This document shows, one piece after another, positions 34,892-44,167 of a stretch of 64,000 nucleotides of DNA. The DNA is from Sphingobium sp. Leaf26. GTDB lineage: Bacteria > Pseudomonadota > Alphaproteobacteria > Sphingomonadales > Sphingomonadaceae. The translations under genes were made by a program, and so were the position numbers. The notes beneath the pieces were generated by a model that saw only the letters and a program-made list of their open reading frames with translations, was not told the DNA's origin and made no database searches. Location of the stretch: contig NZ_LMKV01000032.1 in the NCBI RefSeq assembly GCF_001421665.1, forward strand, positions 62,365 to 126,364, read 5' to 3'. Each line of letters begins with the position of its first letter. Positions within the stretch are counted from its first letter, which is position 1.

Positions 34892-36255
34892 TCGCGAAGG
34901 CGATCGGGCGCGCCCGCAGCTTCTTCCGGTCGATGGCGGGGCAGATTTTCCTGATCCTGACGCTTGGCATGTCGGTGGCCGCGATCGTGGCGCTGCTGGT
35001 GGCGGAAAAGACGCGGCATCATGATTTCGAGCGGATACGCCGCCAGCGCGTTATGGCCAGCGCTGTCGATGTTGCCGATCGATTCCGTCGCGATCCCAAG
35101 CGGATCGAAGCGATGATGGCGACACACAGCATCATCGGCGCTGCGCCTGCGCCAGAAGGCATCAGCCTGAGCGAACCGGATCTCGATCTGGAATCGCTGC
35201 TGAGTGCGCGTCTTGGCGCGCAATCCCAGCCCGAAGCGGGACAGGTGCCCGCCGGCCTCTGCTTTCCCGATCGCTACAAGACAAAAGAGTTCGTCGCCGG
35301 CCTGATCGATGCGCCGCGGCCCGACTGCTGGGTGGTGCGCTATACCGACGGGATCGGCCAGCGCCGGGCTATCGCCCTTAGTTTTCCGCGCATGGCCAAA
35401 CCGCCGAGCACCGTTTTCAACCCGCTCTACCTGATCGTCATCATCGCCGCATCGGCCGGGCTGGCCATATTGGTCGCCCGCTTCGTGTCGAAACCGCTGC
35501 GGCGGCTGGAGCAGGCGGCGGAAGCCTTTTCCGTGTCGCTGGATCCCGAAGAAATTCCCGAAAAAGGACCGGACGAGGTGCGCGCGGCGCTCTCCACCTT
35601 CAACCTCATGCAACGCCGCGCCCGTGCGGGGTTCGCCGAGCGGACGCAATTGCTGGCAGCGATCAGCCACGATCTTCAGACTCCGCTCACCCGGTTGCGG
35701 CTGCGGCTGGAACTGGTGGAAAATGAGGATTTGCGCGCGCGCCTGCTGGCCGATCATCAGGCGATGCAGACACTGGTGCGCGAAGGGCTCGACCTGGCCA
35801 GCAGCATCGAAGCGCGGGAGGAATGGTCGTCGCTCGACATCGATTCCCTGCTGACCAGCATGGCCGAGGACGCCGAGGAACTGGGCGCGCCGGTGCGTTT
35901 CACCAGCGGGTGCGGGGGGACCGTGCGGGTCAAGCCCAATGCGCTGACGCGCTGCATCGCCAATCTGGTCGACAATGCGGTCAAATATGGCGGCAGCGCA
36001 GAGATCAGTTGCGTGCGGACTGGCGGGCGGCTGCTGATCCATGTGCGCGATCATGGCCCCGGCATTCCAACCGACCAGCTCGACCAGATGTTCGAGCCTT
36101 TTACGCGCGGGGCGAGCAGCCAGCCGGGTGGGCGTCATGGCACCGGAATCGGCCTGACCATCAGCCGATCGCTGGCGATGAGTTTCGAGGCGTCGGTGCG
36201 GCTGCGCAATGCCGAGGATGGCGGCCTGATCGCCACTATCGACATGAAGGGTTAG
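34888..36255 (+). CDS. Sensor histidine kinase (EnvZ-like)
   Basis: The 455-residue kinase has two membrane helices (about 17-40 and 175-195) around a periplasmic sensor of about 135 residues with two Cys (GLCFPDR, RPDCWVV). A HAMP-like linker (SKPLRRLEQAAEAFS) follows, then the phosphoacceptor His in AAISHDLQTPLTRLR near residue 260, the N box NLVDNAVKYGG, and G boxes DHGPGIP and GTGIGLTIS. It pairs with the overlapping response regulator. Its stop overlaps the convergent DUF3325 gene stop. Confidence 0.92.
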   Translation: MIAKAIGRARSFFRSMAGQIFLILTLGMSVAAIVALLVAEKTRHHDFERIRRQRVMASAVDVADRFRRDPKRIEAMMATHSIIGAAPAPEGISLSEPDLDLESLLSARLGAQSQPEAGQVPAGLCFPDRYKTKEFVAGLIDAPRPDCWVVRYTDGIGQRRAIALSFPRMAKPPSTVFNPLYLIVIIAASAGLAILVARFVSKPLRRLEQAAEAFSVSLDPEEIPEKGPDEVRAALSTFNLMQRRARAGFAERTQLLAAISHDLQTPLTRLRLRLELVENEDLRARLLADHQAMQTLVREGLDLASSIEAREEWSSLDIDSLLTSMAEDAEELGAPVRFTSGCGGTVRVKPNALTRCIANLVDNAVKYGGSAEISCVRTGGRLLIHVRDHGPGIPTDQLDQMFEPFTRGASSQPGGRHGTGIGLTISRSLAMSFEASVRLRNAEDGGLIATIDMKG

Positions 36256-36572
36256 ATCAGCAATCCCGCGACCAACAGTAGCGCGGCAATCGGAACGCCC
36301 GCGCGAGGAATATCCGGGCGGTAGGTCATACCCAGCAGTAGAACCCCGCCAAGCAACGGTAGCAGGCCGATCCAGGCGACCAGCGCCATGCCGACATCCT
36401 GCCACAGCCACAGACTGAATAGCGACAGGCCAAACAAGGTCCAGCCAGCCAGTTCCAGATGAGCGACGAAGGGGCGTTTCTGCCAGTCGCCCAACAGCAC
36501 GGGACGATGGCGCTGCATCCGCGCCGCCAGCGCGAACAGGGACAGATAGAGCAGACCGATGGTCAGCATCAT
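36252..36572 (-). CDS. DUF3325-like small membrane protein
   Basis: The 106-residue protein has three or four hydrophobic segments and begins MMLTIGLLYLSLFALAARMQ. It is last in a DUF3649-PepSY-DUF3325 operon, and ATG 36572 overlaps the PepSY stop by ATGA. Such trios usually accompany siderophore receptors; no receptor is adjacent here. Biochemical function is unknown. Confidence 0.75.
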   Translation of the reverse strand: MMLTIGLLYLSLFALAARMQRHRPVLLGDWQKRPFVAHLELAGWTLFGLSLFSLWLWQDVGMALVAWIGLLPLLGGVLLLGMTYRPDIPRAGVPIAALLLVAGLLI

Positions 36573-38077
36573 GCCGGCATTGTCCGTCGGCGGACGGGTG
36601 CTGGTGCATGGCGGCGGCGGAGCAGTTTGCAGACCAGCAAGCCCAGCGCGATCGCCGTCGCCAGCAACATCATATTGCCCGTGACCGGAACGGTGTCGCT
36701 GGCCCAGATCGGACCCAGCAAGGCCGCCAGCGCGCAGAGCAGCGCCAACAGGCCCAAAAGCAGCGGCCAGCCCAGAGCGGGTGGCAGGACAAGGCCGAGC
36801 AGCAGCGCGGCGCCCGTACTCCATAGCGCGACCGATACCTCCACCTCCGCCCGCATGGTCAGGCCCAGGGGCAACAGGCGATTGGCGATGAGGAACGCCG
36901 TCATGCCGATCGGCACGCCGACAAGGCCCCCCACGTTCAGTCGCTCCAGCAGGCGGTTGCCGATCGACAGCGGCGCCCGTTCGCGCCGCTTGACGATCCA
37001 CAGCAGCATTCCGCTCGCGATCGCCAGCGTCAGCATCGCGCCGCCCAGAAAATAGAGCCAGCGCGTGAGCAGCGGCGCGAAATGCGCCATGTGCAGGCCG
37101 TAGATGGTCTGGTAGGTGCGGATGACCGGGCGTTGCTCCGTCCAGGCCTTCAGCACCTTGCCGGTCGCGCCGTCGAAGCTGATTTCCGCCGGCAGATAGC
37201 CGATCGACGCCGTCTCGACCGGATAGATGGTGACCACCGCACCGCTATCGCCCGGATTGAAGATATAGACCCGCCCCACCGGCGCACCCGCAAAATGGCG
37301 TCGTGCCTGCGCCAGCATCGGGGCGATCGGGGCGAGCGGCGCTTTGGTTCCGGTTGCCGCCTGCGTCACCGCACCGGGAGTGAGGTCGCTGTAGAGCGCC
37401 ATGAGATCCTGGCCATAGCCCGCCGTCATGCCCCAGGGCATATTGAGCGACGCCAGCGTCAGCAGGCCGGTGAAGGTGATCATGATGTGGAAGGGCAGGG
37501 ACAGCACGCCCAGCGCATTATGCCCGTCCAGCCAGGACCGCTGCCCCTTGGCCGGGCGGAAGGTGAAGATGTCCTTGAAGAACCGCTTATGCGCTATGAT
37601 GCCGGTAATGATAGCCACCAGCATTAGCATTGCTGCCACAGAAGCGAGCAACCGGCCCCAGGGATAGGGCAGTTCCAGTTCGAAGTGCAGGCGATAGAAA
37701 AATTCGCCGCCCAGCGTGTCGCGTGGCACCGGCGCGCCGCTCAGCGGATCGAGCGCGCGGCTGAAATAGGCGCCGCCACTGTCATAGGTCGCCTCGACCA
37801 GATTGGATCGGCCATCGGGCGCCGACAGATACCAGCCGGTCGATCCGGTCGTGTTGGCCGACAGCCAGTCGGTCGCGGCGGTGATGGCGCGGACCGGGTC
37901 GGCCTGCCCGCTGACTTCCGGGCGCATCCAGCGGCTGATTTCCGGCTTGAAGACGCTCAATGTGCCGGCAAGGCACATGATGAAGAGGATATGGCCGAGC
38001 AGCAACCCGGTCCAGCCATGGAGCCAGGCCATCGCCTGCCGCGCGCCGTCACGTACCAGCATGCTGGCCTGGCTCAT
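36569..38077 (-). CDS. PepSY-domain transmembrane protein (iron-uptake type)
   Basis: The 502-residue protein has several membrane helices. The first is LHGWTGLLLGHILFIMCLAG, with the His-Gly-WxG pattern of PepSY_TM proteins; KRFFKDIFTFRP and SWLDGHNALGVLSLPFHI carry the conserved His and Asn in the second bundle. Related proteins are proposed to reduce ferric siderophores at the inner membrane. ATG 38077 overlaps the upstream DUF3649 stop, making a tightly coupled operon. Confidence 0.88.
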   Translation of the reverse strand: MSQASMLVRDGARQAMAWLHGWTGLLLGHILFIMCLAGTLSVFKPEISRWMRPEVSGQADPVRAITAATDWLSANTTGSTGWYLSAPDGRSNLVEATYDSGGAYFSRALDPLSGAPVPRDTLGGEFFYRLHFELELPYPWGRLLASVAAMLMLVAIITGIIAHKRFFKDIFTFRPAKGQRSWLDGHNALGVLSLPFHIMITFTGLLTLASLNMPWGMTAGYGQDLMALYSDLTPGAVTQAATGTKAPLAPIAPMLAQARRHFAGAPVGRVYIFNPGDSGAVVTIYPVETASIGYLPAEISFDGATGKVLKAWTEQRPVIRTYQTIYGLHMAHFAPLLTRWLYFLGGAMLTLAIASGMLLWIVKRRERAPLSIGNRLLERLNVGGLVGVPIGMTAFLIANRLLPLGLTMRAEVEVSVALWSTGAALLLGLVLPPALGWPLLLGLLALLCALAALLGPIWASDTVPVTGNMMLLATAIALGLLVCKLLRRRHAPAPVRRRTMPA

Positions 38078-38454
38078 GCCGGTTGCCCCGCCATCCAGCC
38101 GATACCGCCCAGCAGCAGCGCCGAAAGTGCCACGCCGGCCAGAGCGCGCCATGGTCCGCGCGCCAGAAAGGCCCAGATGGTGACGGCAGGCGCTACCAGA
38201 TAGGCGATCAGGGTCGCGATCGTCACCGCTTCCACCCGCGCCACGGGCAGGGTACGGGCCAGCGCGGCGGCGGCCAGAGCCGCCACGCCATAGGCACCGA
38301 CTGTCCCGGCCAGCGTGCGCAACGCGACATTGGCGCGGTAGCGCCAGCCATCACGGGCAGCGATCGTCCTCAAAACGCAGTAACGGGCATGATGGATCGG
38401 ACGGACATAGGCGGTTTCCAACTGGCGCTCTCGTCCGGTACCCGAGCAGGTCAA
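38074..38454 (-). CDS. DUF3649-like membrane protein
   Basis: The protein (126 residues as drawn) has three hydrophobic segments after RYRANVALRTLAGTVGAYGV and ends GGIGWMAGQPA. It heads the PepSY operon. The N-terminal 35 residues look less conserved, so the real start may be further in. The upstream 149 bp contain a short direct repeat of GCAGGTCAAT but no clear Fur box. Confidence 0.68.
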   Translation of the reverse strand: MTCSGTGRERQLETAYVRPIHHARYCVLRTIAARDGWRYRANVALRTLAGTVGAYGVAALAAAALARTLPVARVEAVTIATLIAYLVAPAVTIWAFLARGPWRALAGVALSALLLGGIGWMAGQPA

Positions 38455-38603
38455 TGCAGGTCAATCGCATTAGCGGACAATGAAAAGTCATTCCGACGTC
38501 TATCCGCTCGGCAGCATGGCCGTGCGGCTCGGCAAAGCCATTTTGCTCCGCTGCGCGTTGGTCCGGCTTTAGACTGCGCCGCAAAAGGCATTGGAGCGGA
38601 CGG

Positions 38604-40082
38604 ATGGATATGATCGTGCCCACAGGGGCTGGCCAGGTGCGTGGCGCCGTCCATGATGGCGTCGCCCGGTTCCTGGCCATTCCCTATGCGGCCCCTCCGG
38701 TCGGGGATCGCCGCTTTGCGTTGCCGCAACCGGTGCAGGGCTGGAGCGGTGTGCGGGATGCGCTGGTGCCGGGGGCCAATGCGCCGCAGCGGGTGCGCGC
38801 CATGCCGGGCGTCGATATAGGGGCGCTGGTGGGCAACGGCTGGAGCGAAGGCGACGACTATCTGACGCTCAATATCTGGATGCCCGCCCGCGATGCCACG
38901 GGCCTTCCGGTCATGGTCTTCATCCATGGCGGCGGCTTCGTGGTGGGGAGCAAGGATGCGGCGGTGCAGGATGGCAGCGCCTTCGCGCGCGACGATGTAG
39001 TGCTGGTGGCGATCAACTATCGGCTGGGCGTGGAGGGCTTCCTGCCCATTCCGGGCATTCCGACCAATTTGGGCCTGCGCGACCAGATTTTTGCACTGCG
39101 CTGGGTGCGGGACAATATTGCGGCCTTTGGTGGCGATCCGGATAATGTCACAGTCTTCGGCGAATCCGCCGGCGCCATGTCGGTCGCCAACCTGATCACT
39201 TCACCGCTCGCCAAGGGATTGTTCCGCCGCGCGATCGTGGAAAGCGGCCATGGTGCGATGACGCGGGATATCGGCGTGGCACAACGTATGGTGAAGGCGC
39301 TCGCAAAACGGCTGCGGATCACGCCGGATGTCGATGGCTTCCGATCGGTCGCGCCCGGCGCAATGCTGGACGCGATCGAGAAGGTCAGCCAGCCTACCGC
39401 CCGCATCGACCTGCGCGATGATGAAGGGCGGGAGCCGGTGTTCGGGATCAGCCGCTTCATCCCGGTGTATGGCGACGATATATTGCCGCACAAGCCGCTC
39501 GCCGCGCTGAAGGTCGGCGTGGGGGTGGAAATCGACCTGCTGATCGGCACCGATGCGGAGGAGATGAACCTGTACTTCATCCCTACCGGCGTGCGGGAGA
39601 AGATCGGCCGGCTGCTCGCAACCTGGTTCGTGCACAAGCATCAGCCCGGCGCGCGCAAGCTGCTCAAAGCATATGGCATGGGGGCAAGAGGCGTGAAGCC
39701 CGGCCATGCCTTTACCGATGCGATGCACGATCTCGTCTTTCGCTGGCCCGCCCGGCGCTTTGCCGAGGAGCATCGCGGGCGCACCCATATGTATGAGTTC
39801 GAATGGCGATCGCCGCTCTTTGGCAGGCTGGGGGCGGCGCATGCGATGGAACTGCCCTTCGTGTTCGACACGCTGGCCAGCGTCACCGGGCCGGAGGGCA
39901 TATGCGGGGATGCGCCGCCGCAGGCGCTGGCCGACCGGGTGCATCGCATCTGGGTCGATTTCGCCACCGACGGCCGCCTGCCCTGGGCACCGTTCACCCG
40001 TGACGAGCGGCTGGTCTATCAGCTCGCGGCCGGGGAGGCGGTGCATGAACCGCCCATGCCCGCCGCGCCCTACATGCCCTGA
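38604..40082 (+). CDS. Type-B carboxylesterase/lipase family hydrolase
   Basis: The 492-residue esterase has FIHGGGFVVGS (oxyanion hole) near residue 107, the nucleophile elbow TVFGESAGAMSV near 185 and later acid and His residues (GTDAEEMNLYF; GAAHAMELPFVF). The N-terminal RFLAIPYAAPPVGDRRF is the classic start of the family. No signal peptide is visible, so it is probably cytoplasmic. A truncated SDR gene follows 12 bp downstream. Confidence 0.9.
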   Translation: MDMIVPTGAGQVRGAVHDGVARFLAIPYAAPPVGDRRFALPQPVQGWSGVRDALVPGANAPQRVRAMPGVDIGALVGNGWSEGDDYLTLNIWMPARDATGLPVMVFIHGGGFVVGSKDAAVQDGSAFARDDVVLVAINYRLGVEGFLPIPGIPTNLGLRDQIFALRWVRDNIAAFGGDPDNVTVFGESAGAMSVANLITSPLAKGLFRRAIVESGHGAMTRDIGVAQRMVKALAKRLRITPDVDGFRSVAPGAMLDAIEKVSQPTARIDLRDDEGREPVFGISRFIPVYGDDILPHKPLAALKVGVGVEIDLLIGTDAEEMNLYFIPTGVREKIGRLLATWFVHKHQPGARKLLKAYGMGARGVKPGHAFTDAMHDLVFRWPARRFAEEHRGRTHMYEFEWRSPLFGRLGAAHAMELPFVFDTLASVTGPEGICGDAPPQALADRVHRIWVDFATDGRLPWAPFTRDERLVYQLAAGEAVHEPPMPAAPYMP

Positions 40083-40094
40083 AGGACAAAGCCC

Positions 40095-40343
40095 ATGTAT
40101 CTGGAACGACTGAAACTGGATGGCCGGCGCGCGCTCGTGACCGGTGGGGCGAGCGGTATCGGACTTGCCTGTGTCGAGGCACCGGCCGAAATGGGCGCGG
40201 CGGTGACGATTGCGGACGTGAAGCCCGATCTGGTCGACGCAGCGGTGGCGACCTTGCGGGGCAAAGGCTTTCAAGCTGATGGCGTGGTGATGGATGTGAC
40301 CGACAGCATCGTGCTGGCTGATGGCGGTTATAGCTGCTGGTGA
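40095..40343 (+). pseudogene. Short-chain dehydrogenase with a large internal deletion
   Basis: The frame encodes the SDR N-terminus (LDGRRALVTGGASGIGLACV, AAVTIADVKPDLVDAAV) up to VVMDVTDS, then jumps directly to the usual SDR C-terminus SIVLADGGYSCW. About 165-175 residues, including the catalytic Ser-Tyr-Lys, are missing without loss of frame. At 82 residues it cannot be an active SDR. AAGGAC precedes the ATG. Confidence 0.82.
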
Positions 40344-40372
40344 GGAAAGGGCGCGAATTACCGTTCTAGAAC

Positions 40373-40403
40373 CGTTCGCCCTTCGACAGGCTCAGGGCGA
40401 ACG
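40373..40403. repeat. REP-like palindrome
   Basis: CGTTCGCCCT at 40373-40382 and AGGGCGAACG at 40394-40403 flank TCGACAGGCTC. This is a stem-loop of a kind I associate with sphingomonad intergenic DNA. A diverged relative lies at 49456-49480. The rest of 40344-40510 shows no gene. Confidence 0.6.
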
Positions 40404-40510
40404 ATGTTTTATGGTATCGCGATCAATGCGACAGCGAGTTGGACAGGTAAATGCGAATCCGATCGGCGAAGTGTTCGACCCGAACGGCATAATCGATTAT
40501 CTCCCCAAAC

Positions 40511-40538
40511 CTATCTGAAAGCTGTACCTATCAGATAG
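40511..40538. promoter_or_regulatory. CTATCNGATAG operator pair upstream of TonB receptor
   Basis: CTATCTGAAAG (40511-40521, one mismatch) and CTATCAGATAG (40528-40538, perfect palindrome) lie 55 bp before the receptor start. The same palindrome occurs twice before the AraC gene at 46403-46437. The GntR protein at 47231 is the likeliest binder. Confidence 0.6.
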
Positions 40539-40592
40539 GCCCAGATATGATCCGGCGGACATGATTCCCCCGGACAGCGGGAGGAGAGAGTG

Positions 40593-42674
40593 ATGAAATT
40601 GAAGGCTCTGCTATCTGCCGGTGTCGCGATCGCCGCGTCCCTTCCCGTTGCCGCACAAGCGCAGGGAGCAACCGCCGCAGCGGCGGACGCCAATTCCGAT
40701 ATCATCGTCACGGCGCGTAAACGGCAGGAAACGCTGCTGGATGTGCCGGTCGCGGTAACGGCGATCAGCGGCGACACGCTGGCAAGGCAGAATATCAATA
40801 GCGTCCGCGAAGCCGCTGCGCTGTCGCCCGGCCTCAACATCTCCAGCGATGGTGCGGGTCGCGCCTTCGTGTCGATCCGCGGCGTCGGCGTGACGCTGGT
40901 TCAGACGGTGCAGCCGGGCGTCGGCCTCTTCATCGACGGCATCTATCGCCCCAACACCGCCTATCTCAACAACCCGCTGCTCGACGTCGAGCGGATCGAA
41001 GTGCTGCGCGGGCCGCAGGGCACGCTCTATGGCAAGAACACGCTGGGCGGCGCGATCAATGTCATCACCCGCCAGCCCGGCAATGATTTCGAGGCGCGCG
41101 GCGCGGCCAGCTATGCCGGCCCGGACAATAGCTGGCTGGTATCCGGTTCCGTCTCCGCCCCGATCGTGCAGGACAAGCTGGCCATCCGTATCGGCGCCGC
41201 CCATCGGCAGCAGGACGGCTTCATCCGCAACACCACCGTCGGCGGCAATTCCAACAGCCTGAATACGGATTCGGTCAGCGGCACGCTCCGCTTCACGCCG
41301 GGCAATGACGTGGTCGTGTCGGTCAACGGCTATTATGACTGGATCAAGGGGCATAACGTTCCCTATGCCTGGGTCGCCGGCCCGACCGACTATTCGCGCA
41401 ATAATAATTTCAACACGACCGGCATCACCACCTATCAATATCGCGGCGTCAATGCCCGGATCGAGGCGCCGATCGAGGCGATCGACACCCGCGTCACGCT
41501 GCTCGCCGCCTATGATGCGCGCGACACCAATTCGCCCGACAGCGATGGCGATTTCGGGCCGGCCAACATCGTCCGTTCGACCGGCCGCGACCAGTTGCGC
41601 ACCAAGACGGTGGAACTGCGGTTCGACACGACGCTGAACGCGCAACTGTCGACCCTGTTCGGCCTGTTCTACAGCCGCGAAACGTTCGACGCGGCGGGCG
41701 CCAATAGGATCGTGCCCTTCGGCCTGGTGCTGCCGTCGTCCGACCATCGCGTCGGCGACACCTATGCCGCTTTCGGCACCGTCTTCTGGAAGCCGACCAG
41801 CGACTGGGAAGTCGCGCTCGGCATGCGCTACGATCATGAAAACCGCCGGGCATCGGGCGCGCCGCGCCTGAAGTCCAATGAGGTGGAGCCGCGTTTGTCG
41901 ATCACCCGGCACTGGAACCCCAGCCTGATGTCCTATGCGTCGGTCGCGCGCGGCTATCGCGGTGGCGGCTTCAATGCGCCGACGGCCCCGGTACGGACTT
42001 ATCAGGGGGACAGCGCCTGGACGTATGAAGTCGGCACAAAATATGCGACCAGCGCCTTCAGCCTGTCGGGCGACATCTTCTTCAGCGATTACAAACATTA
42101 TATCGGCCTGAACAGCGTCGCGCCGAGCAGCGCGGGGGGACTGGTGACGGTCGACCTCAATGCCGGCCATGTGCACAGCTATGGCGCGGAACTGGAAGCG
42201 CGGGTGCGTCCGACCGCCAACTGGACCATTTCCAGCGGCCTGACCTACATGCACGCCCGGTTGATCGACTCCTCGGAATATACCGACGTCACGGGCCGTA
42301 CCTTGTCGAGCGACCGGCTGACCTTCCAGCCCGACTGGCTCTATAATATCAGCAGCGATTATGTGGTGCCGCTGGGCGACAACAAGCTGACTTTCAACGC
42401 CAGCCTGAATGGGAAGAGCAAGCGGCTGGCGGCGACGCTGAACCAGACGACGCCGACCTTGCTGAAGGGCTATGCCGTGGTCAACGGCTCCATCACCTTT
42501 GCCACGGCACGCGGTATTGAGTTCGGCGTCTTCGGCAACAACCTGTTCAACAAGAAATATTTCGACTCTTATATCGAGAAGACGACGTTGCAACTGGCGG
42601 GCCTGCCGGCATCGGACCTGGGCATCATTGGCGACCTGCGCCGCTATGGCGTTCGCGCCAGCTTCAAGTTCTGA
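40593..42674 (+). CDS. TonB-dependent receptor
   Basis: The 693-residue receptor has a signal peptide (about 1-24, ending AQAQG), a TonB-box segment DIIVTARKRQETLLDVPVAV, a plug domain (VERIEVLRGPQGTLYGKNTL, typical) and a barrel ending in GVRASFKF. GGAGGAG precedes ATG 40593. It heads a unit with a flavoprotein dehydrogenase, esterase and MFS carrier. The cargo may be an ester or oligomer of a hydroxy acid, which is inference from the neighbours. Confidence 0.92.
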   Translation: MKLKALLSAGVAIAASLPVAAQAQGATAAAADANSDIIVTARKRQETLLDVPVAVTAISGDTLARQNINSVREAAALSPGLNISSDGAGRAFVSIRGVGVTLVQTVQPGVGLFIDGIYRPNTAYLNNPLLDVERIEVLRGPQGTLYGKNTLGGAINVITRQPGNDFEARGAASYAGPDNSWLVSGSVSAPIVQDKLAIRIGAAHRQQDGFIRNTTVGGNSNSLNTDSVSGTLRFTPGNDVVVSVNGYYDWIKGHNVPYAWVAGPTDYSRNNNFNTTGITTYQYRGVNARIEAPIEAIDTRVTLLAAYDARDTNSPDSDGDFGPANIVRSTGRDQLRTKTVELRFDTTLNAQLSTLFGLFYSRETFDAAGANRIVPFGLVLPSSDHRVGDTYAAFGTVFWKPTSDWEVALGMRYDHENRRASGAPRLKSNEVEPRLSITRHWNPSLMSYASVARGYRGGGFNAPTAPVRTYQGDSAWTYEVGTKYATSAFSLSGDIFFSDYKHYIGLNSVAPSSAGGLVTVDLNAGHVHSYGAELEARVRPTANWTISSGLTYMHARLIDSSEYTDVTGRTLSSDRLTFQPDWLYNISSDYVVPLGDNKLTFNASLNGKSKRLAATLNQTTPTLLKGYAVVNGSITFATARGIEFGVFGNNLFNKKYFDSYIEKTTLQLAGLPASDLGIIGDLRRYGVRASFKF

Positions 42675-42678
42675 TCCG

Positions 42679-44082
42679 ATGCGCGCGCACACGCCCATAT
42701 TGCCGCGCAAGCCCTTGCCGGACGGTTTCCTTGATCGGGTCGCGGCCCTTGTCGGCGACCGGCTGGCCATGGGGGACGCGATCCGCCTGCAACATGGACA
42801 GAGCGAGGCCCATTTCGAGCCGGTGCTGCCCGATGCGGTGGTCTTCGCCGAAACGACCGAGGAGGTGGCCGATCTCGTCCAGCTATGCGTGGCGGCGGGC
42901 GTGCCGATCATCCCGTTCGGCGCCGGCACCTCGATCGAGGGCAATACGCTGCCGGTGATGGGTGGGATCACCATCGATCTCAGCCGGATGGATGCGATCG
43001 TGGAGGTCAATCAGGAGGATTTCGACTGTACCGTGCAGGCGGGGGTACGGCGCGAGCAACTGAACGAGCATTTGCGCGATCAGGGGCTGTTCTTCCCGAT
43101 CGATCCGGGCGCCAACGCCACCATCGGCGGCATGGCGGCCACGCGGGCTTCGGGAACGAATGCCGTGCGGTACGGGACGATGCGGGAGGCGGTCCTGAGC
43201 CTGAAGGTCGTGACGCCCGACGGGAAGATCATCCGCACCGCGCGGCGCGCACGCAAGTCGGCGGCGGGGTACGACCTTACCCGGCTGATGATCGGCAGCG
43301 AAGGGACGCTGGGCATCATTACCGAAGTGACGCTGCGGCTGCATGCCATACCCGAAGCGATTTCATCGGCCGTATGCAGTTTCGATACGTTGCAGGGCGC
43401 GGTGGATACGGTGGTGCAGTCGATCCAGATCGGCGTGCCACTGGCGCGGGTGGAGATATTGGACGACGCGCAGATGCGCGCGGTCAATCGCTGGTCGAAG
43501 CTGGACTATCCCGAACTGACCACTTTGTTCTTCGAATTCCACGGGTCTCAGTCTTATGTGGACGAGCAGGTTCGGACAGTGGAAGAGATTGCCGCCATGA
43601 ATGGCGGGGGTGAATTTCGCTGGTCCAACTTGCCCGAACAACGTTCGAAATTGTGGAAGGCGCGGCACGAGGCCTATTATGCCGCCGTCAACATGCGTCC
43701 TGGTGCGATCGGATGGGCGACGGACGTATGCGTACCGATCAGTCGCCTCGCCGAATGTATTACCCGGACGCGCGAGGATCTGGACAAGGCCAGCCTGCCC
43801 GCGACGATATTGGGCCATGTCGGCGACGGCAATTTCCATGTCATCTTCTCCATCGATCCGAACGCGCCGGAGGAAATGGTGGAAGTGGAGGCGCTCAACC
43901 AGCGGCTGGTCGACCGGGCGCTGGCGATGGACGGCACCTGCACCGGCGAACATGGCATTGGCCTTGGCAAGCAACATTGTCTGGTCGAGGAACTGGGTGA
44001 GGCGGTCGACCTGATGCGGGTCATCAAGCGTGCGCTGGACCCGCAGAACCTGTTCAATCCGGGCAAGATTTTCGCCTTCTGA
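42679..44082 (+). CDS. FAD-linked D-2-hydroxyacid dehydrogenase (D-lactate/glycolate type)
   Basis: The 467-residue flavoprotein has the PCMH FAD-binding fold (PIIPFGAGTSIEGNTLPVMG near residue 75; ATIGGMAATRASGTNAVRYG; LMIGSEGTLGIITEV) and the C-terminal oxidase domain (LGHVGDGNFHVIFSI with metal/flavin-site His, GTCTGEHGIGLGK). It should oxidise a D-2-hydroxy acid such as D-lactate and pass electrons to the respiratory chain. It starts 4 bp after the receptor stop and is probably co-transcribed. Confidence 0.9.
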   Translation: MRAHTPILPRKPLPDGFLDRVAALVGDRLAMGDAIRLQHGQSEAHFEPVLPDAVVFAETTEEVADLVQLCVAAGVPIIPFGAGTSIEGNTLPVMGGITIDLSRMDAIVEVNQEDFDCTVQAGVRREQLNEHLRDQGLFFPIDPGANATIGGMAATRASGTNAVRYGTMREAVLSLKVVTPDGKIIRTARRARKSAAGYDLTRLMIGSEGTLGIITEVTLRLHAIPEAISSAVCSFDTLQGAVDTVVQSIQIGVPLARVEILDDAQMRAVNRWSKLDYPELTTLFFEFHGSQSYVDEQVRTVEEIAAMNGGGEFRWSNLPEQRSKLWKARHEAYYAAVNMRPGAIGWATDVCVPISRLAECITRTREDLDKASLPATILGHVGDGNFHVIFSIDPNAPEEMVEVEALNQRLVDRALAMDGTCTGEHGIGLGKQHCLVEELGEAVDLMRVIKRALDPQNLFNPGKIFAF

Positions 44083-44167
44083 GACACAGGCGTTTAGCCG
44101 GGGGGCTCAACGGTTCGGCCGCGCTGGTGCCCCTGGTGCGGCCGGACATCATAACAAGAGGATAGCC

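Noticed and set aside
34858-36609. Long open frame antisense to the histidine kinase
   Set aside because: The kinase frame carries all boxes in order; the antisense frame has low-complexity composition and no start signal.
40611-43010. Open frame of about 800 codons antisense to the second TonB receptor
   Set aside because: The receptor has signal peptide, TonB box and terminal Phe; the opposite frame has no recognisable feature.
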